Origin: DAHUXN01 sp963811805 | GTDB lineage: Bacteria > Acidobacteriota > Terriglobia > Acidiferrales > UBA7541 | Direction: 5' to 3' | Length of the DNA stretch: 64,000 nt | NCBI GenBank assembly: GCA_963811805.1 | Contig: CAWESU010000001.1 | Span: 1,054,001 to 1,118,000, forward strand | Shown: piece after piece, positions 44,679 through 53,020 of the stretch | Layout: every line of letters starts with the position of its first letter | Position numbering within the stretch: the first letter of the stretch is position 1 | Program-made: the position numbers and the translations under genes | The notes under the pieces: generated by a model | What the model was told of the DNA's origin: nothing | What the model saw: the letters and a program-made list of their open reading frames with translations, nothing else | Databases searched by the model: none

Positions 44679-44707
44679 AGTATCTCACCATCCATTTCCC
44701 ATTTCAA
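44679..44707 (-). promoter_or_regulatory. Promoter of padR-ADOP
   Basis: Leftward TTGAAA (44707-44702), 17-base spacer, GATACT (44684-44679), followed at once by the palindrome at 44660-44678. Confidence 0.6.
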
Positions 44708-44833
44708 GCTTTTGTTGGCAGGCGCTAGCCTACTTCGCGCATCGAAAGAGGGAGTCTCAGTTTCTCGCGCCTCTCTATGGCACTCGTCAATGCCGCTCGT
44801 CACGCGCGGCTGTCTTTAACGTATGCTGAGCCC

Positions 44834-45043
44834 ATGCGTCCACCGACCGAATCGCGCCCCGCCCCCGTCGGCCTTTGCGCCACCTGCCTGCACTCCCGCA
44901 AAATCCAATCCGACCGCGGCTCCCTCTTTTTTCTGTGCCAGCTCTCCGAAACCGATCCTACCTTCCCCAAATATCCCCGCCTCCCCGTCCTCTCCTGCCC
45001 CGGCTACGCCCCCTCCGCGCCACCCGTTTCCTCCGGTGTTTAG
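44834..45043 (+). CDS. Small four-cysteine protein of unknown function
   Basis: 69 residues from the ATG at 44834. The core GLCATCLHSRKIQSDRGSLF, FLCQLSETDPTFPKYPRLPV, LSCPGY has a CxxC pair and two further Cys with a conserved-looking PRFPKYPxLPV stretch. I recall similar short proteins in acidobacterial genomes but no named function. The four Cys could hold zinc or an iron-sulfur cluster. Flanks are Pro/Ser-rich. Sits between the divergent padR gene and a repeat-rich gap. Confidence 0.6.
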   Translation: MRPPTESRPAPVGLCATCLHSRKIQSDRGSLFFLCQLSETDPTFPKYPRLPVLSCPGYAPSAPPVSSGV

Positions 45044-45724
45044 TTCCCTACCTATTCGCGCCGCCTTGCGCCTGCCCCGGTTGTCTCTGCGGGGCGCGAT
45101 CTTGTAGTGCTCTGCGTGTCGCGGTCTTCACCGCAGGCACCACCGTCTCCTTGATGATCAATTCCTATTCGCGCCGTCTTGCGCGCGATGTCGTCGCTTT
45201 GCCCGCGTAGCGTCCCTCTCGGTCGCAAGGAGCGGCTCGACGCCGCCTCGGCAACGAAGTTGCTTCCCAGAATCTTCCTCTTCGTGCTGTTTTTTGTGCG
45301 ATGTCGTCGCTTTGCGTGCGGGAACGCGAGCCAGCGCGTATACAAAAATCAGGTTGTGCCTTTCTTCCTCTTATTTACCCTGAGCGCGCAGCGAAGGGCG
45401 CGAAGTTTCGCCTTTTCTGGTCACTTGCCACCTGTCACTTGTCACTGTCCTTACGGTCCGGCGGCAACCCTGTCCAAAATTTGACAAAAAGTGGCCCTTA
45501 TGAAATCGCGATCTTTTCAGCCAAATTGTCTCTTTGGATTTTACGTCTTTTTTCGTCACGCCATTCTGCAGCAAACCCAATCCTGTGGCCCTGAAACACG
45601 TCTCTGTATCGCAAAATTGGTCAAAACTGAAAAAGCGCAATGGCCTGCTTCATCAGTCCAATTTTCGCGATTTTGCCTGTGGAAAAGAGCCAATTTGTCG
45701 GCAATGGCCTGTTCTAGTACCACC
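45044..45724. other. Non-coding stretch with repeats
   Basis: About 680 bases without a credible gene. Holds repeat B copy 2 (45051-45094), a diverged relative near 45163 (CCTATTCGCGCCGTCTTGCG), a partial one near 45296, and a GTCACTTGCCACCTGTCACT run near 45419 that matches the start of repeat A. The right half is A/T-richer. Confidence 0.6.
45051..45094. repeat. Intergenic repeat B, copy 2
   Basis: Identical over 44 bases to 41012-41055, in the same orientation. Confidence 0.8.
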
Positions 45725-46885
45725 CTATTTTGACCCGCCGAGCTGCTCGCTGTGCTGCTGCAGCAAATAGTGATCGGTCATCCCCGCGATGTAGTCGCAC
45801 ACTACCCGGTGCACCGGCTCGGTGCGGGCGCGCTCGGTGTAGCCGCGCGGCATTTTTTCCGGCTGCGCCAAATAAAAAAGGAAAAGTTCGTCCAGCGCCG
45901 CGACGGATCGCTCGCGGTCTTCGACGATCGCGGGATTCTCGTACAGGTGCGATTTCAAAAATTGTTTCAGCCGGAAATTTTCCGCGGTGACGCTTTCCGA
46001 AAAATGTGCCAGACGTTTTGAATGATGGCGGACGTCTTCGACGGTGCGAACACTCGCGCGCTGCAAATTTGTTTTTGTGTGCGCGATCAAATCGGTGGCG
46101 AAGCGATCGAGCAATCTTTTCAGCGCCTCGTTGAATTTCAATTTTCGCGGACCGCTCGGATACTTGCGTTCGACGTCCGCATGCAGCGCGCCAAAAATGG
46201 GAACCTCTGCCGACAGCTCTTCGAGATTCAGCAGGCGCGCCTCGAAGCCGTCATCCAAATCGGCGGTGTTGTAGGCGATCTCATCGACCAGATCGATCAA
46301 CTGCGCTTCGAGCGGCGGGCGTTCATCGAGCAAATATTCGCCGAGCTCCGGAAATTCCGCGGCGAAATAATCGCGCGAATGCTTGATGATTCCTTCGCGC
46401 ACTTCGAAGGTCAAATTCAATCCCGGAAAATCCAAGTAGCGCTGCTCGAATTTCTCGACGATGTGCAATGCATGCAAATTGTGATTGAAAGAATCGCCGT
46501 GCTCGCGCATGCGCAGGTCGAGCTGGCGTTCGCCGGCGTGACCGAAGGGCGGATGGCCGATGTCGTGAACGAGCGCGAGCGCTTCCACTAGATCGCTGTT
46601 CAGGCCAAGCGCGCCGGCGACGGTGCGGCCGATCTGCGAAACTTCCAGAGTGTGCGTCAGGCGGTTGCGAAAGTGATCGGAAAAACGCGTGGTGAAAACC
46701 TGGGTCTTTGCTTCCAGGCGGCGAAACGCGCGCGAATGCACGATGCGATCCCGATCGCGCGCGTAATCGTTGCGATAGGGATGCTGAGGCTCGGGATATC
46801 GGCGGCCGCGCGTGCGCGCGACATCCATGGCATAAGGCATCTTGCGGGGCATGGCCTGCGAAGCCGCGCTGATTGCATTTTCCAT
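45725..46885 (-). CDS. dgt: Deoxyguanosinetriphosphate triphosphohydrolase-like HD protein
   Basis: About 386 residues from the ATG at 46885. Hydrolyses dNTPs to deoxynucleoside and tripolyphosphate. SRAFRRLEAKTQV, RLTHTLEVSQIGRT (metal His), LVHDIGHPPFGHAGE (HD), DSFNHNLHALHIVEK and DLVDEIAYNTADLDDG (late Asp) give the full HD site. The frame extends to an ATG at 46894, but that codon overlaps a TACAAT box (46898-46893), so the later ATG is preferred and the message may have almost no leader. Confidence 0.92.
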   Translation of the reverse strand: MENAISAASQAMPRKMPYAMDVARTRGRRYPEPQHPYRNDYARDRDRIVHSRAFRRLEAKTQVFTTRFSDHFRNRLTHTLEVSQIGRTVAGALGLNSDLVEALALVHDIGHPPFGHAGERQLDLRMREHGDSFNHNLHALHIVEKFEQRYLDFPGLNLTFEVREGIIKHSRDYFAAEFPELGEYLLDERPPLEAQLIDLVDEIAYNTADLDDGFEARLLNLEELSAEVPIFGALHADVERKYPSGPRKLKFNEALKRLLDRFATDLIAHTKTNLQRASVRTVEDVRHHSKRLAHFSESVTAENFRLKQFLKSHLYENPAIVEDRERSVAALDELFLFYLAQPEKMPRGYTERARTEPVHRVVCDYIAGMTDHYLLQQHSEQLGGSK

Positions 46886-46953
46886 TACCGCCATTGTAGC
46901 GAAAGCGCGGCGAGCTTCCCATCACAGCGGCTTTTGCGTGCAATCCCGAAACA

Positions 46954-47364
46954 ATGAACAGGATCAACTGGCCCCGCGTGGTTGGATGCGGGCTATTGGC
47001 GGGGATCGTTTGGATTATCCTCGGCTCTTTGGTTACGGCATGGCTCGGCCGGAATTTTGCCGCTCTGCCGAATAATCATCTGGGCAAGCCCACGCCGGGC
47101 TTCATGGCGTTCAACATGATAATTGATTTGCTCGAGGGCGTCTCCATCCTCTGGCTCTATGCCGCCATTCGCCCGCGCTACGGCGCCGGCGCAAAGACCG
47201 CGGTGATCGCGGTGTTCGCGTGGTGGCTCATCGTCACCCTCGGGGACGCGACTTGGTGCTCCTTTGGCCTCTTTCCTGCGCGCACGGTGATTCCACTGAT
47301 GGCAGGGACACTGCCCGCGCTTATTCTGGCTACGCTGGCCGGCGCGAAGTTTTACAGGGAATGA
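46954..47364 (+). CDS. Four-helix membrane protein of unknown function
   Basis: 136 residues; four hydrophobic segments (VVGCGLLAGIVWIILGSLVT; MIIDLLEGVSILWLYAAI; VIAVFAWWLIVTLGDATW; VIPLMAGTLPALILATLAGA). PRYGAGAKTAVI lies in the central loop. Resembles small acidobacterial membrane proteins without an assigned function. Divergent from dgt. Confidence 0.65.
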   Translation: MNRINWPRVVGCGLLAGIVWIILGSLVTAWLGRNFAALPNNHLGKPTPGFMAFNMIIDLLEGVSILWLYAAIRPRYGAGAKTAVIAVFAWWLIVTLGDATWCSFGLFPARTVIPLMAGTLPALILATLAGAKFYRE

Positions 47365-47403
47365 CAACCAATACGCGCGCGTCTACGCTCTAAGAATACT
47401 GCG

Positions 47404-48549
47404 ATGCGAATTGCGAAAGCGCCCGCCGCGATTCTCCTTTTTGGTTTTGCGCTCGCTGCGATTCCGCTTGCCGCGCAAACTTCGCAAAATGATTCCGCCA
47501 GTTCGACGCCGACGCAGCTTGACGTGAGCGCGACGCAGCGATGGACGGACACGAAGCTGGATATGCGTAGCGGCGAAAAATTACAAATCGCCGCGACGGG
47601 CAGCGCGAATTATGCAGCCGGAAAGAGTTTCAGCGCGGACGGGCTCGCGCGCGGATGGAAAGACATGCTGCGCCAGTATGCGGTGCCGGACGCGGGACAT
47701 GGCGCGTTGATCGCGCGCATCGGCTCGAGCGACGGCTCGCAGCCATTTTTGATTGGCGCGTCGAAAGAATTCGTGGCTCCGGTGGCGGGGCGATTATTTC
47801 TGGGCATTAATGAAAGTGAAAAAGACGCGGGAGGCGCACATGGAAGTTTCCACGTGACGATCACGATTCTCGCGGCGGGGTTGAGCACGCCCGCGGGCGC
47901 GCTGGCCGGCGGCCCGGCGGAGACGCCCATCCGTTCGATTACCGCCGCGATTCTTGGTGAAATTCCGCGGCGCGTGAGCGATCCGCAAGGGAATCCCGGC
48001 GACATGGTGAACGTGTTGATCGTTGGCACGCAGGAGCAGTTGACGCAGACATTTGCGGCGGCGGGATGGGTGCAAGTGGATCGCTCGGTTGGCGACACGG
48101 TGCTGGCCGGAGCGATCACCACGCTTTCGAAAAAAGATTACCTGACCATGCCGATGAGCACACTTTTCCTTTTCAAGCGGCCGCAGGATTTCGGCTTTGC
48201 GCACGCCGAGCCGGTGCGCGTGGTGATGTCGCGGAATCATCTGCGCGCGTGGAAGTCTCCTTACCTGGTCGAGGGGCGGCCGCTGTGGTGCATCGCGGCG
48301 ACGCACGACATCGGATTCGAGCGCGACCAGCGCAACAACAGAGTGACGCACAAAATCGATCCGGCAATCGACGGCGAGCGCGAATACGTGAACAACACTT
48401 TGTCGGCCACGGGTTTGGTGGCGCAGCGCAACCACGTGACGCCGAGCGATCCTCTGACCACGTCGAAGACGGCCACCGGCGGCGAGTTTCACTCCGACGG
48501 CCGCATTTTGGTGCTAGTGCTTTCGGCGCAAACAAGCGCGAGCAACTAG
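47404..48549 (+). CDS. Secreted protein with LssY-type C-terminal domain
   Basis: 381 residues. Signal peptide (KAPAAILLFGFALAAIPLAAQ), then a ~130-residue beta-rich domain (LDMRSGEKLQIAATGSANY, LIARIGSSDGSQPFLIGASK, GRLFLGINESEKDAGG) like the PA14/LecA-type sugar-binding fold. The last ~200 residues fit the LssY C-terminal domain (DMVNVLIVGTQEQLTQTFAA, VDRSVGDTVLAGAIT, HAEPVRVVMSRNHLRAWKSP, DPAIDGEREYVNNTL). LssY was first seen near a type I secretion system in Legionella, but the role is unknown. Probably periplasmic. Confidence 0.75.
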   Translation: MRIAKAPAAILLFGFALAAIPLAAQTSQNDSASSTPTQLDVSATQRWTDTKLDMRSGEKLQIAATGSANYAAGKSFSADGLARGWKDMLRQYAVPDAGHGALIARIGSSDGSQPFLIGASKEFVAPVAGRLFLGINESEKDAGGAHGSFHVTITILAAGLSTPAGALAGGPAETPIRSITAAILGEIPRRVSDPQGNPGDMVNVLIVGTQEQLTQTFAAAGWVQVDRSVGDTVLAGAITTLSKKDYLTMPMSTLFLFKRPQDFGFAHAEPVRVVMSRNHLRAWKSPYLVEGRPLWCIAATHDIGFERDQRNNRVTHKIDPAIDGEREYVNNTLSATGLVAQRNHVTPSDPLTTSKTATGGEFHSDGRILVLVLSAQTSASN

Positions 48550-48704
48550 AAGCCGTCGGAATGCTGGCATGCGAATTGCGGGCCGCTGCTTTCCGTTTTG
48601 AACACGCCCGTGCCACTATCCGGCGTCGAGTTCCACTTCGTCCGGCGACTTCGGTGAGAGTGGCTTCACCTCTATCAATATGAGAAGCCCAAGGGAGAAC
48701 GAAA

Positions 48705-48842
48705 ATGTCAGCAACAAGCCGAAAGAACGACGCTACCTCCGAAACTTGGACGACAATCCGTCCGCTCAGCCCGGAAGATTCCGCGGCGATTGCCGCCCCG
48801 CGCAGCATGGTCGCCGGCATCGCCCCCGAAGTACGAGCATAA
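48705..48842 (+). pseudogene. Remnant: first 45 codons of a lost gene
   Basis: ATG at 48705 has AGGGAG eight bases upstream, then MSATSRKNDATSETWTTIRP, LSPEDSAAIAAPRSMVAGIA and a stop. Good ribosome site and protein-like start but an abrupt end point to a truncated gene, perhaps an enzyme whose body was deleted. Parent family not recognised with confidence. Confidence 0.45.
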
Positions 48843-48909
48843 TGAGAAAAGGATCGTGGAGTCGAGCACGTCAATCGGATTTTGTGAAACGAATGAATAG
48901 GAGGGAACC

Positions 48910-49563
48910 GTGACAATGATGGAGAGGATCGAGAAAACGAGAGTGAGTGATGACGCACTTGATCTGGTGTTTCGGAAAGCCCGTACCTACAACGGATGGC
49001 TCCCCAAGCCAGTGCCCGAGGAGCTGCTACGGCAGCTCTACGACACACTGAAATGGGGGCCCACGAGCGCAAATATCAGTCCTGCGAGGTTCGTATTCAT
49101 TCGTTCCACGGCTGCAAAAGAGCGCCTCCGTCCATCGCTCGCGCCTGGGAACATAGAGAAGACGATGGCCGCTCCGGTGACAGTCATCATCGCCTATGAC
49201 CTAAAGTTCTACGACAAGTTGCCCAGACTGTTTCCACACTACCCAGCCATGCGCGATATGTTTGTGAACAACCCCCAATTGATCCAGGAAGCTGCGCTGC
49301 GGAACTCTACCTTGCAAGGAGCCTACATGATACTTGCGGCGCGGGCTCTGGGACTGGACTGCGGGCCGATGTCAGGTTTTGATAACGCAAAACTCGATGA
49401 GGAATTCTTTGCGGCTGGCAAATGTGAGTCCTGCGAGCAGGAGTTCTTCCCTGAGGGACATGTGAAATCGAATTTTCTCTGCAACATCGGCTACGGCGAC
49501 CCTGCGACGCTCATGTCGCGGGGCCCTCGGCTCGACTTTAGCGAGGCATGTACCCTGTTGTGA
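48910..49563 (+). CDS. Nitroreductase-family protein, malonic-semialdehyde-reductase (RutE/HadB) type
   Basis: 217 residues from the GTG at 48910, five bases after AGGAGG; ATGs at 48916/48919 also possible. FMN-dependent NAD(P)H oxidoreductase. ARTYNGWLPKPVPEELLRQL, KWGPTSANISPARFVFI (FMN phosphate region), ALRNSTLQGAYMILAARALGLDCGPMSGFD and the late NFLCNIGYGDP are characteristic of the RutE group, which reduces malonic semialdehyde in pyrimidine breakdown. No other rut gene is nearby, so the substrate is uncertain. Confidence 0.85.
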   Translation: MTMMERIEKTRVSDDALDLVFRKARTYNGWLPKPVPEELLRQLYDTLKWGPTSANISPARFVFIRSTAAKERLRPSLAPGNIEKTMAAPVTVIIAYDLKFYDKLPRLFPHYPAMRDMFVNNPQLIQEAALRNSTLQGAYMILAARALGLDCGPMSGFDNAKLDEEFFAAGKCESCEQEFFPEGHVKSNFLCNIGYGDPATLMSRGPRLDFSEACTLL

Positions 49564-50453
49564 TTGCCGTTTACTTTTGCTCGAACACGCAGCAGCGTAG
49601 CGACAGTAGCATCGGTGGTTCGCCCCATGAATTTGATTGGGCGCTTTTCGATCATGCCTTTTTGGAAGGCAACCCGGAGAGCGCCGGGATAAACCGGCAT
49701 GTTGTAGGGGATGCAAGAGCCCTACAGGAAAGGAAATAGCGAATCCATCCTGACCTCGAGTCTTGCAGGGGACAACGGGAGATGTTTCTTGAAGCGTTGA
49801 CAGAGGCATCGGTGGGCGGGGCTATTGAGCTGCGAAAAGCCCGTAGATCTGTGCGGGGGGCGATCAGTGATGATCGCTCCGACAGTAATCTCCAGAAGAA
49901 CCGATCGCGCCATTACTCCCGGATTGCTCTATAAAGGAAGAAGTCAAGAAAAAAACCTCCCCCAGCGCGAATTTTTCTTTCTTCGCAGCCCACTGAAATG
50001 AACGAGAGCTGTTCTGAACCTGCCGCCCATGTGTTCGGCTGCGGGGCGTTCGCCCCGCGGTTTGGGTTTCCTCTAGCAGCGGTTCTCATCGCTTCCATTC
50101 GCGACGGGCCTGAGTTCCGAAACCAGCAAGCAGAACGGTGGTCAGGTGCCAACCATGGTTCTGATATGGAATGACCTGTCAACTACGAGCAACTATTTTC
50201 TTCTTCCTTCTTTTCCCTTTTAGGAGGCCGCGTAAGTCGTGGTCGAGGTAGTTTTCGCGACGGTTGATCACTCTGATATTCGCGGGTCGAAACCGCATAA
50301 TCGTGATCCGTCGGGAGCTGCCTCGGACTATCGGCGCGGGTTCGGCCCGAAGACCTACCGCATAGAACCATCGAGGATTCTCCTTTCCGTGTACCACCTC
50401 GACCACTACTCACGCTGCCTCCTTTGACCTTTTCATTTCAGCGTAAATCCACT
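49564..50453. other. Non-coding stretch before the first IS110 transposase
   Basis: About 890 bases with no credible gene. It holds a strong hairpin GCGGGGC-GTTC-GCCCCGC at 50041-50058, an A-rich patch near 49950, and the inverted-repeat-bounded segment 50239-50406 next to the transposase end. The left end of the insertion sequence should lie somewhere in 50160-50453 but I cannot fix it. Confidence 0.5.
50239..50406. repeat. Segment bounded by an 11-bp inverted repeat
   Basis: GTGGTCGAGGT at 50239-50249 and its exact complement ACCTCGACCAC at 50396-50406 enclose 146 bases with several GC-rich pairing blocks (ATTCGCGGGTCGAAACCG..., GCGCGGGTTCGGCCCG). It lies ~50 bases beyond the transposase stop, where IS1111-type elements carry their non-coding RNA. 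Confidence 0.45.
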
Positions 50454-51587
50454 CTAAGCAGCTCGCTGCAGGGACTCCTTCTGCGTTGTTTCTGCTTTTA
50501 TGCCGATGGCCCAGATAAAACCTAGCAACTCGCGTCCGATCGCCGTGACCACCACTCCCTTGTTCTTGCCTTTGGCCAGCAACTTCCGATAGCGCTGATG
50601 TAACCGCTGTTGCGCTTTCCAAGCGATCTCTTTGACCTCTTCGCTGACATGCTCTTGCCGCTTGCGCAAGGTTCTTTCCACGGCCGGTCGGTGTCGGTAG
50701 GCCCAGGCAGCCTCCACCACTACCCGCCGTAGGTGCGCATTTCCCGTCTTAGTGATCTGCCCTCGTCGCGTGCGCTCTCCGCTCGAGTCTTCACTGGCTA
50801 CGATTCCTCCGTAAGCCATTAACTGCTTTGCTCCTGCAAACCGGGACAGCTCACCCAATTCGGCGACGACGGTCACCGCCGAAACCTGCGCGATTCCTCG
50901 TAGCGCCTGTAATGCCTCGATCACGGCGCGCATCTGGGGCGGCGCCAACTTCACGGCTTCTTCAATGGCACCATCGAGCCGCGCGATACGTGCTCCTGCG
51001 TGTTCTACTTCGTGGAGGTAATCCAGCAACGTGGCTTCCTGAGCCAGCTGCTCGAAATGTACTTCCCGTTTCACCCATTCCAGGTACTTCACCGTCCAAG
51101 GCTTTACTCCCATCGGCGGTCGTCGGCCATGCCGCAACAGAAATTTATTCAACCGATGTCGGGCTCGAAGTTGATCCTTCTTGGCCGCTTCTCGGGCGCG
51201 CACCAGATCTCGCAACGCTTCGTGAGCCGCATCCGGCACCCACACCGGCGTGAGCTCTCCTGCACGATAATTCCGTGCCAGTTTCAACGCATCCCGCCGA
51301 TCCGTTTTCACGCGATCCCCGGCCTTCACCGGCACCAAGGTGGGCGCCACCACTTCACACTTGGCTCCCATCCGGGTCAGTTGCCAGTACAGCGCGTATC
51401 CTGTCGGACCGGCCTCATAACAAAACCGCAGATCTTCCGCCGCTCCTAGTTTCCTTACCAGCTTCCGAACCGAATCCTCACGATTCGGAATTACCCCCAG
51501 CGACCTTACCTCTCCGTCCTGCTCCGCTACCGCTACGGCAATCGTCTCAGCATGGACATCCAAACCGACAAACTTTATTCTCTTCAT
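50454..51587 (-). CDS. IS110-family transposase (IS-A)
   Basis: 377 residues. N-terminal DEDD (RuvC-like) domain: FVGLDVHAETIAVAVAEQDG (first Asp), FCYEAGPTGYALYW (Glu), GDRVKTDRRDALKLARNYRAGEL (paired Asp). Middle coiled coil, then the Tnp20 domain with LRGIAQVSAVTVVAELG, GAKQLMAYGGIVASEDSSGE (catalytic Ser region) and RRGQITKTGNAHLRRVVVEAAW. This DEDD/Ser recombinase class acts with a bridge RNA. Intact frame. A second IS110 transposase follows upstream in the same direction. Confidence 0.92.
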   Translation of the reverse strand: MKRIKFVGLDVHAETIAVAVAEQDGEVRSLGVIPNREDSVRKLVRKLGAAEDLRFCYEAGPTGYALYWQLTRMGAKCEVVAPTLVPVKAGDRVKTDRRDALKLARNYRAGELTPVWVPDAAHEALRDLVRAREAAKKDQLRARHRLNKFLLRHGRRPPMGVKPWTVKYLEWVKREVHFEQLAQEATLLDYLHEVEHAGARIARLDGAIEEAVKLAPPQMRAVIEALQALRGIAQVSAVTVVAELGELSRFAGAKQLMAYGGIVASEDSSGERTRRGQITKTGNAHLRRVVVEAAWAYRHRPAVERTLRKRQEHVSEEVKEIAWKAQQRLHQRYRKLLAKGKNKGVVVTAIGRELLGFIWAIGIKAETTQKESLQRAA

Positions 51588-51875
51588 CGACCGGCTCCTT
51601 TCGCTTGTGGCTCTGTACTGCAGATCTTCCGATTCGCAGCATAACCCACGCCTGCGAATCGGAGCCGGTCATTCCATTCTGACTATCTGAGACTCGTGGC
51701 CTATAGCTTTTTCGGGTTGTCCGAGAGGGCCTAGGGTCGACAGGGAGACTGCGCGACCGAGGCAACCGCGCCTAGCAATCCGGCTGAGACTCGCTCTCGA
51801 ACCCGAGTGTCTCGAGAACCCGACGGCCATCGCCAGAAAAGGATTCCCAGGATGGAGCGGTTCCATCAGAGACAC
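51588..51875 (-). ncRNA. Structured spacer between two IS110 transposases; candidate bridge-RNA region of IS-A
   Basis: 288 bases. Just upstream of the IS-A start are a perfect 12-bp inverted repeat (TCCGATTCGCAG at 51628-51639 with CTGCGAATCGGA at 51652-51663) and an outer 10-bp pair (51589-51598 with 51661-51670). These share three bases, so they are alternative folds. Further left-to-right, GAGAC (51786) pairs with GTCTC (51809). IS110 elements encode their bridge RNA upstream of the transposase, so this is where it should be. The spacer must also hold the right end of IS-B. RNA existence is inferred only. Confidence 0.4.
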
Positions 51876-52943
51876 TCAAGCTGTTTGTGGTTTCAGATAT
51901 TGGGCGTCGAAGTTCGCTCCTTTCTTCCAGACATGGAGGGTGATCGCAGCAATCTTCCTGGCCAGGGTCAGGCGGGCCATCTCCGGTCTCATGCCCTTGG
52001 TCAGCAAAGCGGCGTAGAACTCCTGGAACGGGCCAGGCTTGCTCGAGGCGATGATGGCCGCACTCTTAAACAGGTTCTTCAGATCGTGATTGTGGTTTTC
52101 GTTCAGCCCGCGAATCGAGGCGGGCTTGCGAGCCCTACGGAGCTGCCCTTCGACTGAGCGGTGATCGGCACTGCTGCGCGTCTCGATGCCGAAACCACTG
52201 TACGTCCAGAGCTGCCGCTTGGTGCGGAAGCGATGCGGAGTTTGCAGGATGCCCATCAGCATGGCCGCCCGGATGGGACCGATCGAAGGGATCTGGCAGA
52301 GCAGCTTCCACGCCTCGTGCTTCTTGCTCTCCTGCAACAACTCCCGCCGTACTTGCTGGCGCAGGGCCCTTAGCGCATCGAGTTGTTGGTAGTAAAACTC
52401 GGCGCGGCGATGCACACCCGGCTCGGTGATCTTCCCCAGCCACTCCGCACGATGGCGCAGTCCATAGACTTGCTGGCCGGTGCAAGGAATAGCCCAGCTG
52501 TGATAGATGGCTTTCACCCGCGACATGACCCGGGTGAGATCTTTCGTGACCGTCGAATGGCTGCGTACCAGTTCCTTCACGGCTCGGAGGCCATGTTCCC
52601 CGTGATAGACCGGTTGGAGCTTGTTCAGGTACAACAGCTCGGCCAACTTCTGCGCATCGATGCGATCACTCTTGTTGCCATCCTTCAACAAGGCATTCCG
52701 GCGTGGATTGCACACCACGATTCTCGTGACATGCGGCCTCAGTAGGTCGTACAACCAAGCCGCCCAGGTTCCCTCTTCAAAAGTGGCGTGCAAGTCTCCG
52801 CGCAATCCATCCACAAACTGGAGAATCATGCTCGCTTTCGTTCCGAGGACGCATTCCATCACCACTTTGCCGGCAGAATTCATGACCGCAATCGAAACGC
52901 TTTCCTTGTGAACGTCCATCCCGATATACTTCGTGCCATCCAT
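51876..52943 (-). CDS. IS110-family transposase (IS-B)
   Basis: 355 residues, not closely similar to IS-A. DEDD domain: YIGMDVHKESVSIAVMNSAG, TFEEGTWAAWLYDLL, NALLKDGNKSDRIDAQKLAELL; Tnp20 domain: LLCQIPSIGPIRAAMLMGIL, RTKRQLWTYSGFGIETRSSADHR region (catalytic Ser area). Ends KKGANFDAQYLKPQTA. AAGGAG precedes the ATG at 52943 by nine bases. Intact. Confidence 0.92.
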   Translation of the reverse strand: MDGTKYIGMDVHKESVSIAVMNSAGKVVMECVLGTKASMILQFVDGLRGDLHATFEEGTWAAWLYDLLRPHVTRIVVCNPRRNALLKDGNKSDRIDAQKLAELLYLNKLQPVYHGEHGLRAVKELVRSHSTVTKDLTRVMSRVKAIYHSWAIPCTGQQVYGLRHRAEWLGKITEPGVHRRAEFYYQQLDALRALRQQVRRELLQESKKHEAWKLLCQIPSIGPIRAAMLMGILQTPHRFRTKRQLWTYSGFGIETRSSADHRSVEGQLRRARKPASIRGLNENHNHDLKNLFKSAAIIASSKPGPFQEFYAALLTKGMRPEMARLTLARKIAAITLHVWKKGANFDAQYLKPQTA

Positions 52944-52961
52944 TTGAGGGTGCTCCTTTCT

Positions 52962-52993
52962 GTAGGTGATTGAGGTGAACGCTCAAAACCTAC
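52962..52993. other. Hairpin in the IS-B leader
   Basis: GTAGGT-GA-TTGAG-GTGAACG-CTCAA-A-ACCTAC: two stems of 6 and 5 bp around a small internal loop, 19 bases before the transposase ATG, overlapping the ribosome-site region on the minus strand. Next to it AAAAGGGGCGCCCTTTT (52997-53013) is a near-perfect palindrome. Confidence 0.5.
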
Positions 52994-53020
52994 TCCAAAA
53001 GGGGCGCCCTTTTATATTGC

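Noticed and set aside
49491..49809. Short frames on both strands after the nitroreductase gene
   Set aside because: No ribosome site, no fold-like pattern; they overlap the end of a well-supported gene.
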